The position numbers and the translations under genes are program-made. The notes under the pieces were generated by a model. The model was not told the DNA's origin. It made no database searches and saw nothing but the letters and a program-made list of their open reading frames with translations. From Oceanimonas sp. GK1 (GTDB taxonomy: Bacteria > Pseudomonadota > Gammaproteobacteria > Enterobacterales > Aeromonadaceae): a stretch of 64,000 bases of DNA. The stretch covers positions 2,931,001 through 2,995,000 of the forward strand of contig NC_016745.1 of NCBI RefSeq assembly GCF_000243075.1, given 5' to 3'. Positions 19,617 to 28,853 of this stretch are shown here, piece after piece (position 1 is the stretch's first letter; every line of letters starts with the position of its first letter).

Positions 19617-20588
19617 TTATGCTTGTGAGGCCAGCCGGTTGACGGTATCGAGCACCGCCGCAAGCTTGCTGGCATAGTTCGGATCGGTGGCGTAACCCGC
19701 CTGCTGCAGGGCCTGAAAATATTGCCGGGGGGAGCCGGTTTGCTGCAGTGCCTGGTTGTAGCGGGGGTTCTCGTTCAGAAACTGCACATAGTCGTCAAAG
19801 CTGTCGTTAAAGGAGGCATAGGATCTGAACGGCGCCTTCACCTGCACGGCAATGCCCTGCTCGTATTCCAGAGTGCTGACCCAGGTTTTCTGTGCTTTCC
19901 AGCTGTTATCGGCCTTGATGCCAAAAAGATTATGGCTGGACTCGCCATTTTTTCTGCCGATGATTTTCTTGCCCCAGCCGGTTTCCAGCGCCGCCTGGGC
20001 CAGCATGGCCTTGGGATCCAGCCCCAGCCGCTCCCCCGCCGCCGTGGCCGCCGGCAACAGCCGGCGCACGAAGTCTTCCGGCGAGTCAAATTTTTGTCCG
20101 GCCGCCAGGACCACGGCGTCTTCAGATGGGTTTTGCGCCGTCTTCAGCGGCGGTTTGGGCTTGTCGCTCTCGCCTGCGCTTTCTTCCGGCGGACGCACCA
20201 CCTTGCCATGAATGCGGCGCACATTATCCAGGCTGAAATGGCGCGCTTCGGGAGCCGCCTTGGCCTCTTCACCGCCGCCGAGCTGGCGCACGATAAGATC
20301 CGACAATCCCAGGCTGCCCTGACGGCTGAGCTCGCTGCTCATCTGCTGATCGTGCATGTCCTGGTAGAACTGGGTGTAGCGGCTGTTCATGGGGCTGTCG
20401 GCTTCAAACACCTTGTTGGCATCCCGCATCGACTTGAACAGCTGCTGGGTGAACAGGCTCTCGAACTGACGTGCGGCCTCATCCAGCGCCTTGCCCCTGT
20501 CCTTGGCAAAGCCCTGCTGCCGCAGCCGGTCCAGCCCCTGAATGTCGTTGGCCAGCAGGCTGTTCTGCACGCTGTCGATGTTTTTCAT
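19617..20588 (-). CDS. flgJ: flagellar rod-capping protein / peptidoglycan hydrolase FlgJ
   Basis: Assembles the rod and opens the peptidoglycan for it. The 323-residue protein has the N-terminal rod-cap domain (FESLFTQQLFKSMRDANK at about 42-60) and a Pro/Lys-rich linker. The C-terminal glucosaminidase-type domain has MLAQAALETGWGKK with its catalytic Glu and the HNLFGIKA motif. Having both domains is the beta/gammaproteobacterial form. Confidence 0.95.
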   Translation of the reverse strand: MKNIDSVQNSLLANDIQGLDRLRQQGFAKDRGKALDEAARQFESLFTQQLFKSMRDANKVFEADSPMNSRYTQFYQDMHDQQMSSELSRQGSLGLSDLIVRQLGGGEEAKAAPEARHFSLDNVRRIHGKVVRPPEESAGESDKPKPPLKTAQNPSEDAVVLAAGQKFDSPEDFVRRLLPAATAAGERLGLDPKAMLAQAALETGWGKKIIGRKNGESSHNLFGIKADNSWKAQKTWVSTLEYEQGIAVQVKAPFRSYASFNDSFDDYVQFLNENPRYNQALQQTGSPRQYFQALQQAGYATDPNYASKLAAVLDTVNRLASQA

Positions 20589-20615
20589 GCCTTGCCTCCG
20601 CTCACCCTGTGCCTG

Positions 20616-21707
20616 TTAAATAATCACCAGTTCACCCTGAATGGCGCCCGCCTGACGCAGGGCCTCCAGTATGGCCACCAGATCCCCGGGGGCCACGCCC
20701 ACCTGGTTCACCGCCCGCACCAGATCGTCCAGGGTGGTGCCGGTATCCAGCTTGAACATGCGGCCGTCCTGCTGCTCCACATTGATGGTGGAGTTGGGCA
20801 CCACCACCGTCTCGCCGCCGGCCAGGGCATTGGGCTGGGACACCTGGGGATTTTCATTGATGGTAATAATGAGCCCGCCATGGGTGATGGCCGCCGGCTT
20901 GAGCTGCACCTGCTGGCCAATCACCACGGTGCCGGTACGGGAGTTGACGATGATCTTCGCCGCTTCGTCGGCCACATCCACGGTCAGGTTTTCCAGGGTC
21001 GACAGAAAACTGACGCGCTGACCGGTGTCCCGGGGGGCATAAACGGTGACCGAGGTGGCATCCAGGGCCTGGGCGCTGGCGGGACCGAGCAGGTCGTTGA
21101 TCACCTCCGCCATGCGTTTGGCGGTGGTAAAGTCGGGCCGGTGCAGGTTAAAGGTAATGGTGTCGCCCCGGCCAAAGGAGCTGGGCACTTCCCGCTCCAC
21201 CATGGCGCCGCCGGGAATGCGCCCCACGGTCGGCGTGTTGATCATGATGGAGGAGCCGTCGGCCCCTTCGGCGCCGAGGCCCCCCACCACTAGGCTGCCC
21301 TGGGCCAGGGCATACACCCGGCCGTCCACCCCTTTCAGAAAGGTTTGCAGCAGGGTGCCGCCGCGCAGGCTCTTGGCCTCGCCGATGGCCGACACCGTAA
21401 TGTCGATGGTCTGGCCCGGCTTGGCAAAGGGCGGCAGCTCGGCATGCACCGCCACCGGCGCCACGTCGTTCATCTTGGGCCGCAGGTTGTCGGGCACGGT
21501 AATGCCGAAATTGGTCAGCATGGTGCGAAAGGTCTGCTGGGCAAAGGCGTTGTTGCGCTCGCCGGTGCCGGGCAGGCCCACCACCAGGCCGTAGCCCACC
21601 AGCTGGTTGGCGCGCACCCCGGCCACCGAGCTGATGTCCTTGATCCGCGCTGCCTGGGCCGGCAGCGCCAGCAGACACGCCAGCAACAGGCCGCTCAAGA
21701 ATTTCAT
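20616..21707 (-). CDS. flgI: flagellar P-ring protein FlgI
   Basis: Forms the periplasmic P ring around the rod. The 363-residue protein has a cleavable signal ([19 protein letters not shown]) and the family motifs [21 protein letters not shown] and [13 protein letters not shown]. The ATG at 21707 has the site TAGGAGTAAC and begins the signal peptide; the open frame reaches 36 codons further upstream into flgH. It lies 10 bases after flgH. Confidence 0.96.
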   Translation of the reverse strand: MKFLSGLLLACLLALPAQAARIKDISSVAGVRANQLVGYGLVVGLPGTGERNNAFAQQTFRTMLTNFGITVPDNLRPKMNDVAPVAVHAELPPFAKPGQTIDITVSAIGEAKSLRGGTLLQTFLKGVDGRVYALAQGSLVVGGLGAEGADGSSIMINTPTVGRIPGGAMVEREVPSSFGRGDTITFNLHRPDFTTAKRMAEVINDLLGPASAQALDATSVTVYAPRDTGQRVSFLSTLENLTVDVADEAAKIIVNSRTGTVVIGQQVQLKPAAITHGGLIITINENPQVSQPNALAGGETVVVPNSTINVEQQDGRMFKLDTGTTLDDLVRAVNQVGVAPGDLVAILEALRQAGAIQGELVII

Positions 21708-21717
21708 GCCGTTACTC

Positions 21718-22392
21718 CTAGAAGGGGAACCAGGGGCTGTTAAAGAACTTCGCCAGCCAGCCTCGGGACTGGGTATTGGCAAAGTCTCCGGTGCCGCCGT
21801 AGTAAATGCGGGCATTGGCCACCCGGGTAGACTCCACCCGGTTGTCGGAGCTGATGTCCTGGGGCCGGATCATGCCGCTGATGCGCACATATTCCTCGCC
21901 GGTGTTGAGCATCAGCCACTTCTCGCCCTGCACCATCAGGTTGCCGTTGGGCAGCACCTGCGCCACGCTCACGGTAATGCTGCCCTGCAGGCTGTTGCTC
22001 TGATTGGTGTTGGCCTGACCGTCGAAGTCGTTATTGCTCGACATGCTGGCGGTCACCGGGTAGCCGGCCACATTAATGGCCTGACCACCGATGTTGAGGG
22101 GGTTGATGTTCAGGCTGCTGTCCTTGGCCTGCTGGGTCGTGGCCCGTTTCTGGGCCCGGGTCGACTCGGCCAGATCCACGGTAATGATGTCCCCTACCCG
22201 ATGCGCCTTGATGTCGGAATACAGGCTGTTGGCGTAGTTGTCCTGAAAAATGGCGCCGTTGGGTTCCAGCTGCTCGTGGCCGGGGCCCGGCATCACGGGA
22301 GCATAGTCCGGATCGTCCGGCTTGGGGGTATAGGGCGTGGAGCTGCAGGCCGCCAGCAGCGTGGCCGAGCTCAGGATCAGGACAAGTCGCAT
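21718..22392 (-). CDS. flgH: flagellar L-ring lipoprotein FlgH
   Basis: Forms the outer-membrane L ring. The 224-residue lipoprotein has a lipobox at LLAACSS (Cys16), followed by family segments [27 protein letters not shown] and [28 protein letters not shown]. Length and position between flgG and flgI are standard. Confidence 0.96.
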   Translation of the reverse strand: MRLVLILSSATLLAACSSTPYTPKPDDPDYAPVMPGPGHEQLEPNGAIFQDNYANSLYSDIKAHRVGDIITVDLAESTRAQKRATTQQAKDSSLNINPLNIGGQAINVAGYPVTASMSSNNDFDGQANTNQSNSLQGSITVSVAQVLPNGNLMVQGEKWLMLNTGEEYVRISGMIRPQDISSDNRVESTRVANARIYYGGTGDFANTQSRGWLAKFFNSPWFPF

Positions 22393-22404
22393 GGCGGCCT
22401 CCGG

Positions 22405-23193
22405 TTACAGCTGCTGGTTCACGTAGGCCAGCATGTCGTCCACGGCGGAGATCACCTTGGAGTTCATTTCATACACCCGCTGGGCCTGGATCAGGTTGAC
22501 CAGCTCCTCGGTGACGTTGACGTTGGAGGTTTCCAGCATACCCTGCTTGAGGGTGCCAAACCCGTCGGCGCCGGCAATGCCCTGCAAGGGCGCGCCGCTC
22601 GACTGGGTGGCCAGATAGAGGTTTTCCCCCTTGGGCTGCAGGCCGGCGGGGTTTGCAAAGTCGGTGACGATGATCTGTCCGATCACCTGCCCTTCGGCCT
22701 GCCCGGCCAGCTGCACCGAGACCTCGCCGTTGGTACCCACGCTGATGCTCTGGGCGTTTTCGGGGATCTGCATTTCCGGCAGCAGCGGATAGCCGTTGCC
22801 GGGCGTCACGATAATGCCTTCTTCGTTGAGGGCAAACTGGCCGTTACGGGTGTAACCGGTGGTGCCGTCGGGCAGCAGTACTTCAAAAAAGCCGCGGCCG
22901 TCGATCATCACGTCGAGAGCATTATCGGTAGTCTGCACACTGCCCTGAGTAAAGGTTTTCTGGGTGGCCACCACCTTGCTGCCCGCCCCCAGCATCAGGC
23001 CCGACGGCAGGTTGCTGTCGGCAGTGGCCCGGCCCCCAGGCTGGTGCACGTTCTGGTAGAGCAGATCTTCAAAAATAGCCCGGCCCTTCTTAAAGCCCAC
23101 GGTACTGGCGTTGGCCAGGTTGTTGGAGGTCACGGAAATGTTGGTCTGCTGGGCATCGAGCCCGGTTTTGCTAATCCACAATGCGGGGTTCAT
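22405..23193 (-). CDS. flgG: flagellar distal rod protein FlgG
   Basis: Builds the distal rod. The 262-residue protein matches the conserved length of about 260. It starts MNPALWISKTGLDAQQTNISVTSNNLANASTVGFK and ends with TSNVNVTEELVNLIQAQRVYEMNSK, the rod/hook terminal motifs. The gap to flgF is only 11 bases. Confidence 0.97.
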   Translation of the reverse strand: MNPALWISKTGLDAQQTNISVTSNNLANASTVGFKKGRAIFEDLLYQNVHQPGGRATADSNLPSGLMLGAGSKVVATQKTFTQGSVQTTDNALDVMIDGRGFFEVLLPDGTTGYTRNGQFALNEEGIIVTPGNGYPLLPEMQIPENAQSISVGTNGEVSVQLAGQAEGQVIGQIIVTDFANPAGLQPKGENLYLATQSSGAPLQGIAGADGFGTLKQGMLETSNVNVTEELVNLIQAQRVYEMNSKVISAVDDMLAYVNQQL

Positions 23194-23204
23194 TCTGCTC
23201 TCCT

Positions 23205-23951
23205 TTAGCCAATGCGCAGCAACTGGGCATGGGCCTTGTCGTTCTCTTCGGCGTGACTCATCATTTTCAGCTGGGTTTCAAAGCGCCGTTGCAAATCGAT
23301 AAGGTGGGTCATCTCGGCAATGGGGTTGACGTTGCTGCCTTCCAGGGCGCCGGCAATCAGCTGTACCTGGGCCGAGGCGGGCTCGGCTTCACCGTCCTTG
23401 CGACGGAACAGGCCGTCATTGCCTTTTTCAATCTGCTCAAGGGCGGGCAGCACGGTTTTAATGCGCTGCAGCTCGGCGCCGCCATCGGCGGGCTCGCCTT
23501 CCAGCCGGGCAAAGATGGTACCATCCTTGTTGATCTCCAGCTTTTCCAGGGGCAGCGGCAACACGATGGGGTTACCGCCGTCATCCAGCACGTTCTGGCC
23601 GGTGCTGGTCTGCAGCAACCCTTCCACCGACACCTGCAGGTTGCCGAAACGGGTGTAGGCCTCGGTGCCATCCGCCGCTTCTACCGCCAACCAGCCGTCA
23701 CCGGCCACCGCCACGTCAAGTTCCCGACCTGTGGTCTGAATGGGGCCGGCGGCAAAGTTTTGCCCCGGCCGCTCGGTCATGGCAAACACCCGGCTGGGCA
23801 AGCCTTCACCAAAGGCCTGCATGGCCCGGGCCTGCTCCAGATCGGCACGAAAGCCGGTGGTATTGGCGTTGGCCAGGTTGTTGGCGCGCAGGGCCACGCT
23901 GTGCATGTTTTCCTTGGCGCCCGACATGGCGATATAAAGCAGGTGATCCAT
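23205..23951 (-). CDS. flgF: flagellar proximal rod protein FlgF
   Basis: Part of the proximal rod. The 248-residue protein has the N-terminal rod motif (MDHLLYIAMSGAKENMHSVALRANNLANANTTGFR) and the C-terminal EGSNVNPIAEMTHLIDLQRRFE motif. It is separated from flgE by a 128-base gap with a hairpin and a -24/-12 element, so it may head a second transcript, flgFGHIJKL. Confidence 0.95.
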   Translation of the reverse strand: MDHLLYIAMSGAKENMHSVALRANNLANANTTGFRADLEQARAMQAFGEGLPSRVFAMTERPGQNFAAGPIQTTGRELDVAVAGDGWLAVEAADGTEAYTRFGNLQVSVEGLLQTSTGQNVLDDGGNPIVLPLPLEKLEINKDGTIFARLEGEPADGGAELQRIKTVLPALEQIEKGNDGLFRRKDGEAEPASAQVQLIAGALEGSNVNPIAEMTHLIDLQRRFETQLKMMSHAEENDKAHAQLLRIG

Positions 23952-23992
23952 TTCAGCTCCGCTGTTGGCCGATGGGGTAATGGCGGGATTAA

Positions 23993-24008
23993 TGCAAAAT
24001 TGGTGCCA
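23993..24008 (-). promoter_or_regulatory. sigma-54 (-24/-12) promoter before flgF
   Basis: The minus strand reads TGGCACCAATTTTGCA, matching the TGGCACG-N4-TTGCW consensus at every fixed position except the seventh, with correct GG-to-GC spacing. It lies about 43 bases before the flgF start. Confidence 0.75.
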
Positions 24009-24017
24009 TTGAAATGC

Positions 24018-24079
24018 GGTGAGGGGTGAGGAGAGAAGCGTGAGTGAGTAGCCTCACGCCTTATCCCTCACGGTTTGTA
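24018..24079 (-). terminator. nested hairpin after flgE
   Basis: Just after the flgE stop, the minus strand can fold GCGTGAG with CTCACGC. An outer GTGAGGG/CCCCTCAC pair encloses this, and pyrimidines (TTCTCTCC) follow the inner stem. It may partially terminate the flgBCDE transcript or protect its 3' end. Confidence 0.5.
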
Positions 24080-25333
24080 TTAGCGGATTTGCAGTATGGT
24101 CTGCTGCAGGGTGCTGTTTACTTCCAGTGCCCGGGAGTTGGCCTGGAAGTTGCGCTGGGCAGTGATGAGATCCACCAGTTCGCTGGTCAGGTTGGTGTTG
24201 GACTGCTCCAGCGAGGCCACGCTCACCTTGCCGAAAATACCGGTATTGGGCTGGCCGGTTACCGCATCCCCCGACAGCAGGGATTCGCGCCACTGGGTAT
24301 CGCCAATCTGGGTCAGGCCCTGCTCGTTGGGAAAACGGGCCATGGCCACGATCCCTAAGTTCTCGGTGCTGCCGTTGCTGTAGGTGGCCTGCACCAGACC
24401 ATCGGCGCCCACGTCCACCTTGGTCAGCCGGCCCACGGTATTGCCATCCTGGCTGTTGGAAGTTACTTCAAAGGGGCCGGAGTTAAGGGTCGCTGAAGTG
24501 ATATTAACATCTATGGTCTGGGTGGGATCCGAGCCATTGGTAAAGCCCAGCGCATTAGTGGTGAGGCTGCTAGGGATCGGAGCCGTCAGCACACCACTGT
24601 TGTCAAATTCCAGCTGGGTAGGTGCCCCAACTGCATCGGCGCCATCCACATACACATACATCTGCCACTGGTTAGTGCCCGCCGGTGCGGTGCTATCCTT
24701 GACAAAATACTGAGTCAAGGTATGGGTGTCACCCAGAGAGTCGTATATTGTCATCGAGGTCGACGAGGTATAGGTCGCCGAGTTGGTCGGATCAAAACTG
24801 GCCGGATCTACCGCTCCCGCCTTAACCGGCAAATTAAGGCCGGTATTGACTTCGCTGGTCGCCTGGGGCTCGCCCGCCTTGTCGGGAATGCGCAGCGGCT
24901 GAGTGCTGTTCAGGCCCAGACCCGCCGGCGTACCGTCCTGGTTGGCCCGGTAGGTCTGCAGGTAATGCCCCTGGGAGTTGGTCACATAACCTTCGTCGTT
25001 CAGACGAAAGGCGCCGGCCCGGGTAAAGGTGCGATCCAGCGAGCCCACTTCGTTGGACATCACAAAAAAGCCGCTGCCGTTAATGGCCATGTCCAGGGAG
25101 TTGTTGGTGAACTGCATCGCGCCCTGGTGGAACTGCTGGGACACGGCGGCGGTCTGCACGCCGCTGCCGGACTGGGTTTTGGCGTTGGCAAAAATGGAGT
25201 TGGCATACACATCGGCAAACTCGGCGCGGGATTCCTTGAAGCCGATGGTGTTGACGTTGGCAATGTTGTTGGCGGTCACGTCCAGATCTTTCTGGGAAGC
25301 GTTGACGCCGCTGAGCGCAATATTAAAAGACAT
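24080..25333 (-). CDS. flgE: flagellar hook protein FlgE
   Basis: Main subunit of the hook. The 417-residue protein starts MSFNIALSGVNASQKDLDVTANNIANVNTIGFKESR and ends QSNTNLTSELVDLITAQRNFQANSRALE, the conserved D0 helices. The middle (24440-24860) is visibly AT-richer and rich in Thr, Asn and Ser, as expected for exposed D2 domains that diverge between strains. Confidence 0.96.
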   Translation of the reverse strand: MSFNIALSGVNASQKDLDVTANNIANVNTIGFKESRAEFADVYANSIFANAKTQSGSGVQTAAVSQQFHQGAMQFTNNSLDMAINGSGFFVMSNEVGSLDRTFTRAGAFRLNDEGYVTNSQGHYLQTYRANQDGTPAGLGLNSTQPLRIPDKAGEPQATSEVNTGLNLPVKAGAVDPASFDPTNSATYTSSTSMTIYDSLGDTHTLTQYFVKDSTAPAGTNQWQMYVYVDGADAVGAPTQLEFDNSGVLTAPIPSSLTTNALGFTNGSDPTQTIDVNITSATLNSGPFEVTSNSQDGNTVGRLTKVDVGADGLVQATYSNGSTENLGIVAMARFPNEQGLTQIGDTQWRESLLSGDAVTGQPNTGIFGKVSVASLEQSNTNLTSELVDLITAQRNFQANSRALEVNSTLQQTILQIR

Positions 25334-25342
25334 CGGTTCTCC

Positions 25343-26041
25343 TTACGCCGCCTTGCGGCTGGCTATTTCCAGAATTTGATTAAGGGGCAGGCCGCCCAGG
25401 CCCGCCAGGTTGACCAGAGTCGGGCTGTCGGCACTGCCCAGGGTCACGCTGTTGACCCGGGCAAAGGCCAGGGCGCTGAGCTCTTCCCGCTGGCCGTCGA
25501 TCAGCCCACTGACCTTGATCTTGTACTTGCCGGTGGCCGCCGGCTCGCCGGCATCGTTCAGGCCATCCCAGGTGAAATTGACGTTGCCACGCTGATCCCC
25601 TTCCAGCGGAATGGTGCGTACCAGCTCGCCTTTTTCGTTCTCGATGCGGATCATGACGTTGGAGGCCCCCGAACCGGCCACCACCACCCCATCCACCGGC
25701 TCATTGTTGTCCCAGTAGGTCATGGCGCTCGGCACCAATACCTTTTGCCCCACCAGGCTGGAGGCCTGCAGCGCCTGGCTTGAAGTCATTACTTCGCTCA
25801 GTCCGCCCAGCTGCTGGCTCATGTTGTTGATGCCGTCGGCGGTGGTAAAGGACGTCATCTGGGCGATCATCTGGGAGTTGTCCGCCGGCTTGAACGGATC
25901 CTGATAGGCCAGCTGCTGGGTCAGCAGGGCAAAAAAGTCTTCCTGCTCCAGCTGGGCCCGGCTGTTATCGGCGGCCTTGTCCGCCGGGCTCTGCTCTCCC
26001 GGCCACTTGAGGCCGTTAAGGTAGTCGTTATTCACCTGCAT
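25343..26041 (-). CDS. flgD: flagellar hook-cap protein FlgD
   Basis: Scaffold that caps the growing hook. The 232-residue protein has the N-terminal motif FFALLTQQLAYQDPFKPADNSQMIAQMTSF and a C-terminal FLG-like/Ig-like region with GNVNFTWDGLNDAGEPAATGKY. It lies 9 bases before flgE. Confidence 0.95.
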   Translation of the reverse strand: MQVNNDYLNGLKWPGEQSPADKAADNSRAQLEQEDFFALLTQQLAYQDPFKPADNSQMIAQMTSFTTADGINNMSQQLGGLSEVMTSSQALQASSLVGQKVLVPSAMTYWDNNEPVDGVVVAGSGASNVMIRIENEKGELVRTIPLEGDQRGNVNFTWDGLNDAGEPAATGKYKIKVSGLIDGQREELSALAFARVNSVTLGSADSPTLVNLAGLGGLPLNQILEIASRKAA

Positions 26042-26047
26042 GGCTTA

Positions 26048-26467
26048 TCACCCCTTGCCCAGCCGCAGGGTCTGCTGCAGCATCTGCTTGGCGGCGTCGG
26101 CCACCTGCACATTGGTCTGGTAATTGCGCGAGGCGCTCAGCATGTCGGTCATTTCTTCCACCACGTTGACGTTGGGCTTGTAGATAAAGCCCTCGGCGTC
26201 GGCCAGGGGATGATCCGGGTTAAATTCCTTTTGCAGGGGTTTGTCGGTTTCGACAATGCCCATGATTTTGACGCCGACGCTTTCCTGACGATCCGACAAG
26301 GCCCGATCCAGATCGGCGGCAAACACCGGCTTGCGGGCCCGGTAGGTCTGATCGATGCTGGAGCTCACGCTGTCGGCGTTGGCCAGGTTACTGGCGGTGG
26401 TATTCAGGCGGACCGACTGGGCGCTCATGGCACTGCCGGAAATATCAAAGACCTTAAAAAGGCTCAC
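26048..26467 (-). CDS. flgC: flagellar rod protein FlgC
   Basis: Proximal rod subunit. The 139-residue protein has the motif [25 protein letters not shown] at its start and [25 protein letters not shown] near its end. The start codon overlaps the end of flgB by 4 bases (26464-26467), which implies translational coupling. Confidence 0.96.
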   Translation of the reverse strand: MSLFKVFDISGSAMSAQSVRLNTTASNLANADSVSSSIDQTYRARKPVFAADLDRALSDRQESVGVKIMGIVETDKPLQKEFNPDHPLADAEGFIYKPNVNVVEEMTDMLSASRNYQTNVQVADAAKQMLQQTLRLGKG

Positions 26468-26871
26468 ATCGAGTCTCCTTTTATCGCTTTCAGCAGGCCG
26501 GAGATCTTGCTGTTGAGAAACTCCAGCGAAGCCTGGTACTGCAGGGCGTTTTCCATGTAGCTGGTGCGTTCGGCCTGGACGTCCACGGTATTGCCGTCGC
26601 CGGTATCGGGCTGGGTAGGCACCCGGTACTGCACCGTGCCGGGGGGCGCCAGTTCAACGGCGAAATGGCGTTCGCTGGTACGGCTGAGGGAAAAGCCCTG
26701 GGCGTCCTGGGCACGGCTGAGGGCGGCCTGAAAGTCCATGTCTTTCGCCTTGTAGCCCGGCGTGTCGGCATTGGCCAGGTTGCCGGCCAGCAGCTCGGCG
26801 CGCTCCGAGCGCGCCAGCAGTGCCTGCTGGTGAATACCGAAGGCCTTGTCGAAAGAAATCGTCACCGCCAC
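26464..26871 (-). CDS. flgB: flagellar rod protein FlgB
   Basis: Proximal rod subunit and first gene of the large flagellar operon. The 135-residue protein carries [21 protein letters not shown] and ends in the [19 protein letters not shown] helix. The ribosome site is GCAGGAGGTGGCG. A near-consensus sigma-54 promoter lies about 40 bases upstream. Confidence 0.96.
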   Translation of the reverse strand: MAVTISFDKAFGIHQQALLARSERAELLAGNLANADTPGYKAKDMDFQAALSRAQDAQGFSLSRTSERHFAVELAPPGTVQYRVPTQPDTGDGNTVDVQAERTSYMENALQYQASLEFLNSKISGLLKAIKGDSM

Positions 26872-26910
26872 CTCCTGCGTTGTCGTGACCCAACCATTGG
26901 GCCATAACGA

Positions 26911-26926
26911 AGCAAAAGGTGTGCCA
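26911..26926 (-). promoter_or_regulatory. sigma-54 (-24/-12) promoter of the flgB operon
   Basis: The minus strand reads TGGCACACCTTTTGCT. It matches TGGCACG-N4-TTGCW at all fixed positions but one and sits between cheR and flgB. In Vibrio-type hierarchies this operon is switched on by RpoN with the class II regulator. Confidence 0.85.
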
Positions 26927-26929
26927 GAT

Positions 26930-27751
26930 TTACTTGAGTCGGTAAATGATCCCCGGGGTACAGCGGATCATTTCAAACCGGTCAGACAGGCCGGTGAGGG
27001 ACTCGGACGCGCCGAGCAGCAGGTAGCCACCGGGATTAAGGGCACCGGCAAACTGGTTAAGAATTTTGGATTTGTTCTCGGGAGAGAAATAAATCAACAC
27101 GTTACGACAGAAAATAATGTCGAACTTGCCCAGTGAGGCATAGCTGTCGAGCAGGTTATAGGAGCGAAAGCTGACCATGTTTCTGATCCCCGCCTGCAAC
27201 TGCATGCGACCCTCGCTCAGGGGAGTAAAAAAACGGCTGCGCCGCTCCGGCGACAGCCCCCGGGCCAGCGACAGGCTGTCGTAAATGCCGGTTTTGCAGT
27301 GCTCGAGCATGGTGGCGGAAATATCGGTGGCAAGAATTTGCAGCCCCGGCAAGGCCCCCGGCCGCCGGGCCGAATATTCCTGGGCGGTCATGGCAATGGA
27401 GTAGGGCTCCTGGCCCGACGAGCAGGCCGCGGACCAGATACGTAACGATTTGCCGGGCTTGGCCAGCTCCGGAAACAACCGCTCGCTGAGCTGAACAAAC
27501 GGATAGACATCCCGAAACCAGAGGGTTTCGTTGGTGGTCATGGCGTCGATCACCGCCGTTTTGAGCTCCCGCTCCCGCAACTGCATGGAGCGCTCCAGCA
27601 GCTCGCCCATGGACGCAATGCCAAAACGCGCCAGCAACGGTGCCAGCCGGCTCTTGACCAGGTACTGCTTGCTGTTGCCCAGCACAATGCCGGTGTTGCT
27701 TTCCAGAAACCGGCAAAACGCCAAGTACTGCTCATCGGTGAAAGTTTTCAT
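26930..27751 (-). CDS. cheR: chemotaxis protein methyltransferase CheR
   Basis: S-adenosylmethionine-dependent enzyme that methylates glutamates on chemoreceptors. The 273-residue protein has the N-terminal all-alpha domain, the SAM-binding segment [18 protein letters not shown] at about residue 105, and [18 protein letters not shown] near 212. It follows cheV by 20 bases on the same strand; the cheV-cheR-flgB arrangement is typical of Vibrio, Shewanella and Aeromonas. Confidence 0.95.
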   Translation of the reverse strand: MKTFTDEQYLAFCRFLESNTGIVLGNSKQYLVKSRLAPLLARFGIASMGELLERSMQLRERELKTAVIDAMTTNETLWFRDVYPFVQLSERLFPELAKPGKSLRIWSAACSSGQEPYSIAMTAQEYSARRPGALPGLQILATDISATMLEHCKTGIYDSLSLARGLSPERRSRFFTPLSEGRMQLQAGIRNMVSFRSYNLLDSYASLGKFDIIFCRNVLIYFSPENKSKILNQFAGALNPGGYLLLGASESLTGLSDRFEMIRCTPGIIYRLK

Positions 27752-27771
27752 CCGTGTTCGTTACACCTTGT

Positions 27772-28683
27772 TCAGAGCGCGTTATTAACGGCCGTGGCCA
27801 GCTCATCGGGCTGAAACTTGGCAATAAAATTGTCGGCCCCGACCTTTTCGACCAGGGCCTTGTTGAAGACGCCGCTGAGGGAGGTATGCAGGATCACGTG
27901 CAAATCTTTAAGTGCCGGATGATTGCGGATTTCGGCGGTGAGGGTGTAACCGTCCATTTCCGGCATTTCCACGTCGGAGATCACCAGTGACAGTTGCTCG
28001 TGAATGGGGCCCTGCCCGGCCAGCTCCAGCAGCTTGTTCAGCGCCTGTTTGCCGTTTTCGGTGACGATGCATTCCAGCCCCAGGGATTCCACCGCCTTTT
28101 GCACCTGACGGCGGGCCACGGACGAGTCGTCGGCGATCAGCACCGGCTTGTGCTGTACCGCCTGTCGGTGGGACTGCTCAATGATGGACGCGTTCACCTC
28201 GGTGCTGGCCGGGGAAATTTCATCAAGGATCTTTTCCACGTCGAGAATTTCCACCAGCTCACCGTCGATTTCGGTCACTGCGGTCATGTAGTTGAAACGA
28301 CCGGCCCCCTTGGGCGGCGGCAGTATCGACTCCCAGTTGACATTCACAATGCGCTCTACCGAGTTCACCAGAAAGCCCTGCACCGAACGGTTGTATTCGG
28401 AGATGATGGCAAAGCTGGTATCGGTCTGCTCAATGGGGCGGCCGCCCATGGCCTTGCTCAGATCGATAATGGAAATGGTCTGGCCGCGAATATTGGCCAC
28501 CCCTCGAATCACCGGATGACGCTGGGGCAGGCTGCTGAGCCGGGGACACTGCAACACTTCCTTGACCTTGAAGACATTGATGCCAAATCTTTGGCGGCCA
28601 TTGAGCCGGAACAACAATAATTCCAGCCGGTTCTGGCCCACCAGCTGGGTTCTCTGGTTTACCGAGTCAAGTACTCCCGCCAT
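27772..28683 (-). CDS. cheV: chemotaxis coupling protein CheV
   Basis: Links receptors to the CheA kinase and carries its own phosphorylatable receiver domain. The 303-residue protein has a CheW domain (about residues 15-160, with VIRGVANIRGQTISIIDLSKAMGG) and a C-terminal receiver with LIADDSSVARRQ and the phosphoacceptor in SLVISDVEMPEMDGYTL. The start at 28683 has the site TGGAGGCGGAATA; an upstream in-frame start would add 15 residues without one. Confidence 0.95.
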   Translation of the reverse strand: MAGVLDSVNQRTQLVGQNRLELLLFRLNGRQRFGINVFKVKEVLQCPRLSSLPQRHPVIRGVANIRGQTISIIDLSKAMGGRPIEQTDTSFAIISEYNRSVQGFLVNSVERIVNVNWESILPPPKGAGRFNYMTAVTEIDGELVEILDVEKILDEISPASTEVNASIIEQSHRQAVQHKPVLIADDSSVARRQVQKAVESLGLECIVTENGKQALNKLLELAGQGPIHEQLSLVISDVEMPEMDGYTLTAEIRNHPALKDLHVILHTSLSGVFNKALVEKVGADNFIAKFQPDELATAVNNAL

Positions 28684-28727
28684 TATTCCGCCTCCAGAAC
28701 GATTCGTGATGCCAAGCTTAAGGCGCA

Positions 28728-28743
28728 TGGCATGTTTTATGCA
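28728..28743 (+). promoter_or_regulatory. probable sigma-54 promoter of flgA
   Basis: The plus strand reads TGGCATGTTTTATGCA, with GG and GC correctly spaced and two differences from the consensus. It is about 110 bases before flgA, in the cheV-flgA divergent gap. Confidence 0.5.
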
Positions 28744-28853
28744 TTATTTGTCATCTGCTGTCACCTAGCTTAACACCGGCAATGTGCCAGCGCTACTTGA
28801 GCCCGGCAAAGAACGGGACCGGCGACAAGGGCGTTATCGGCGATGGAGTGAAG

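Noticed and set aside
19722-23208. Two very long plus-strand open frames (523 and 533 codons) across flgJ-flgG
   Set aside because: They are antisense shadows of GC-rich flagellar genes: composition is His/Gly/Gln-rich, no ribosome sites, and the opposite-strand proteins are clear family members.
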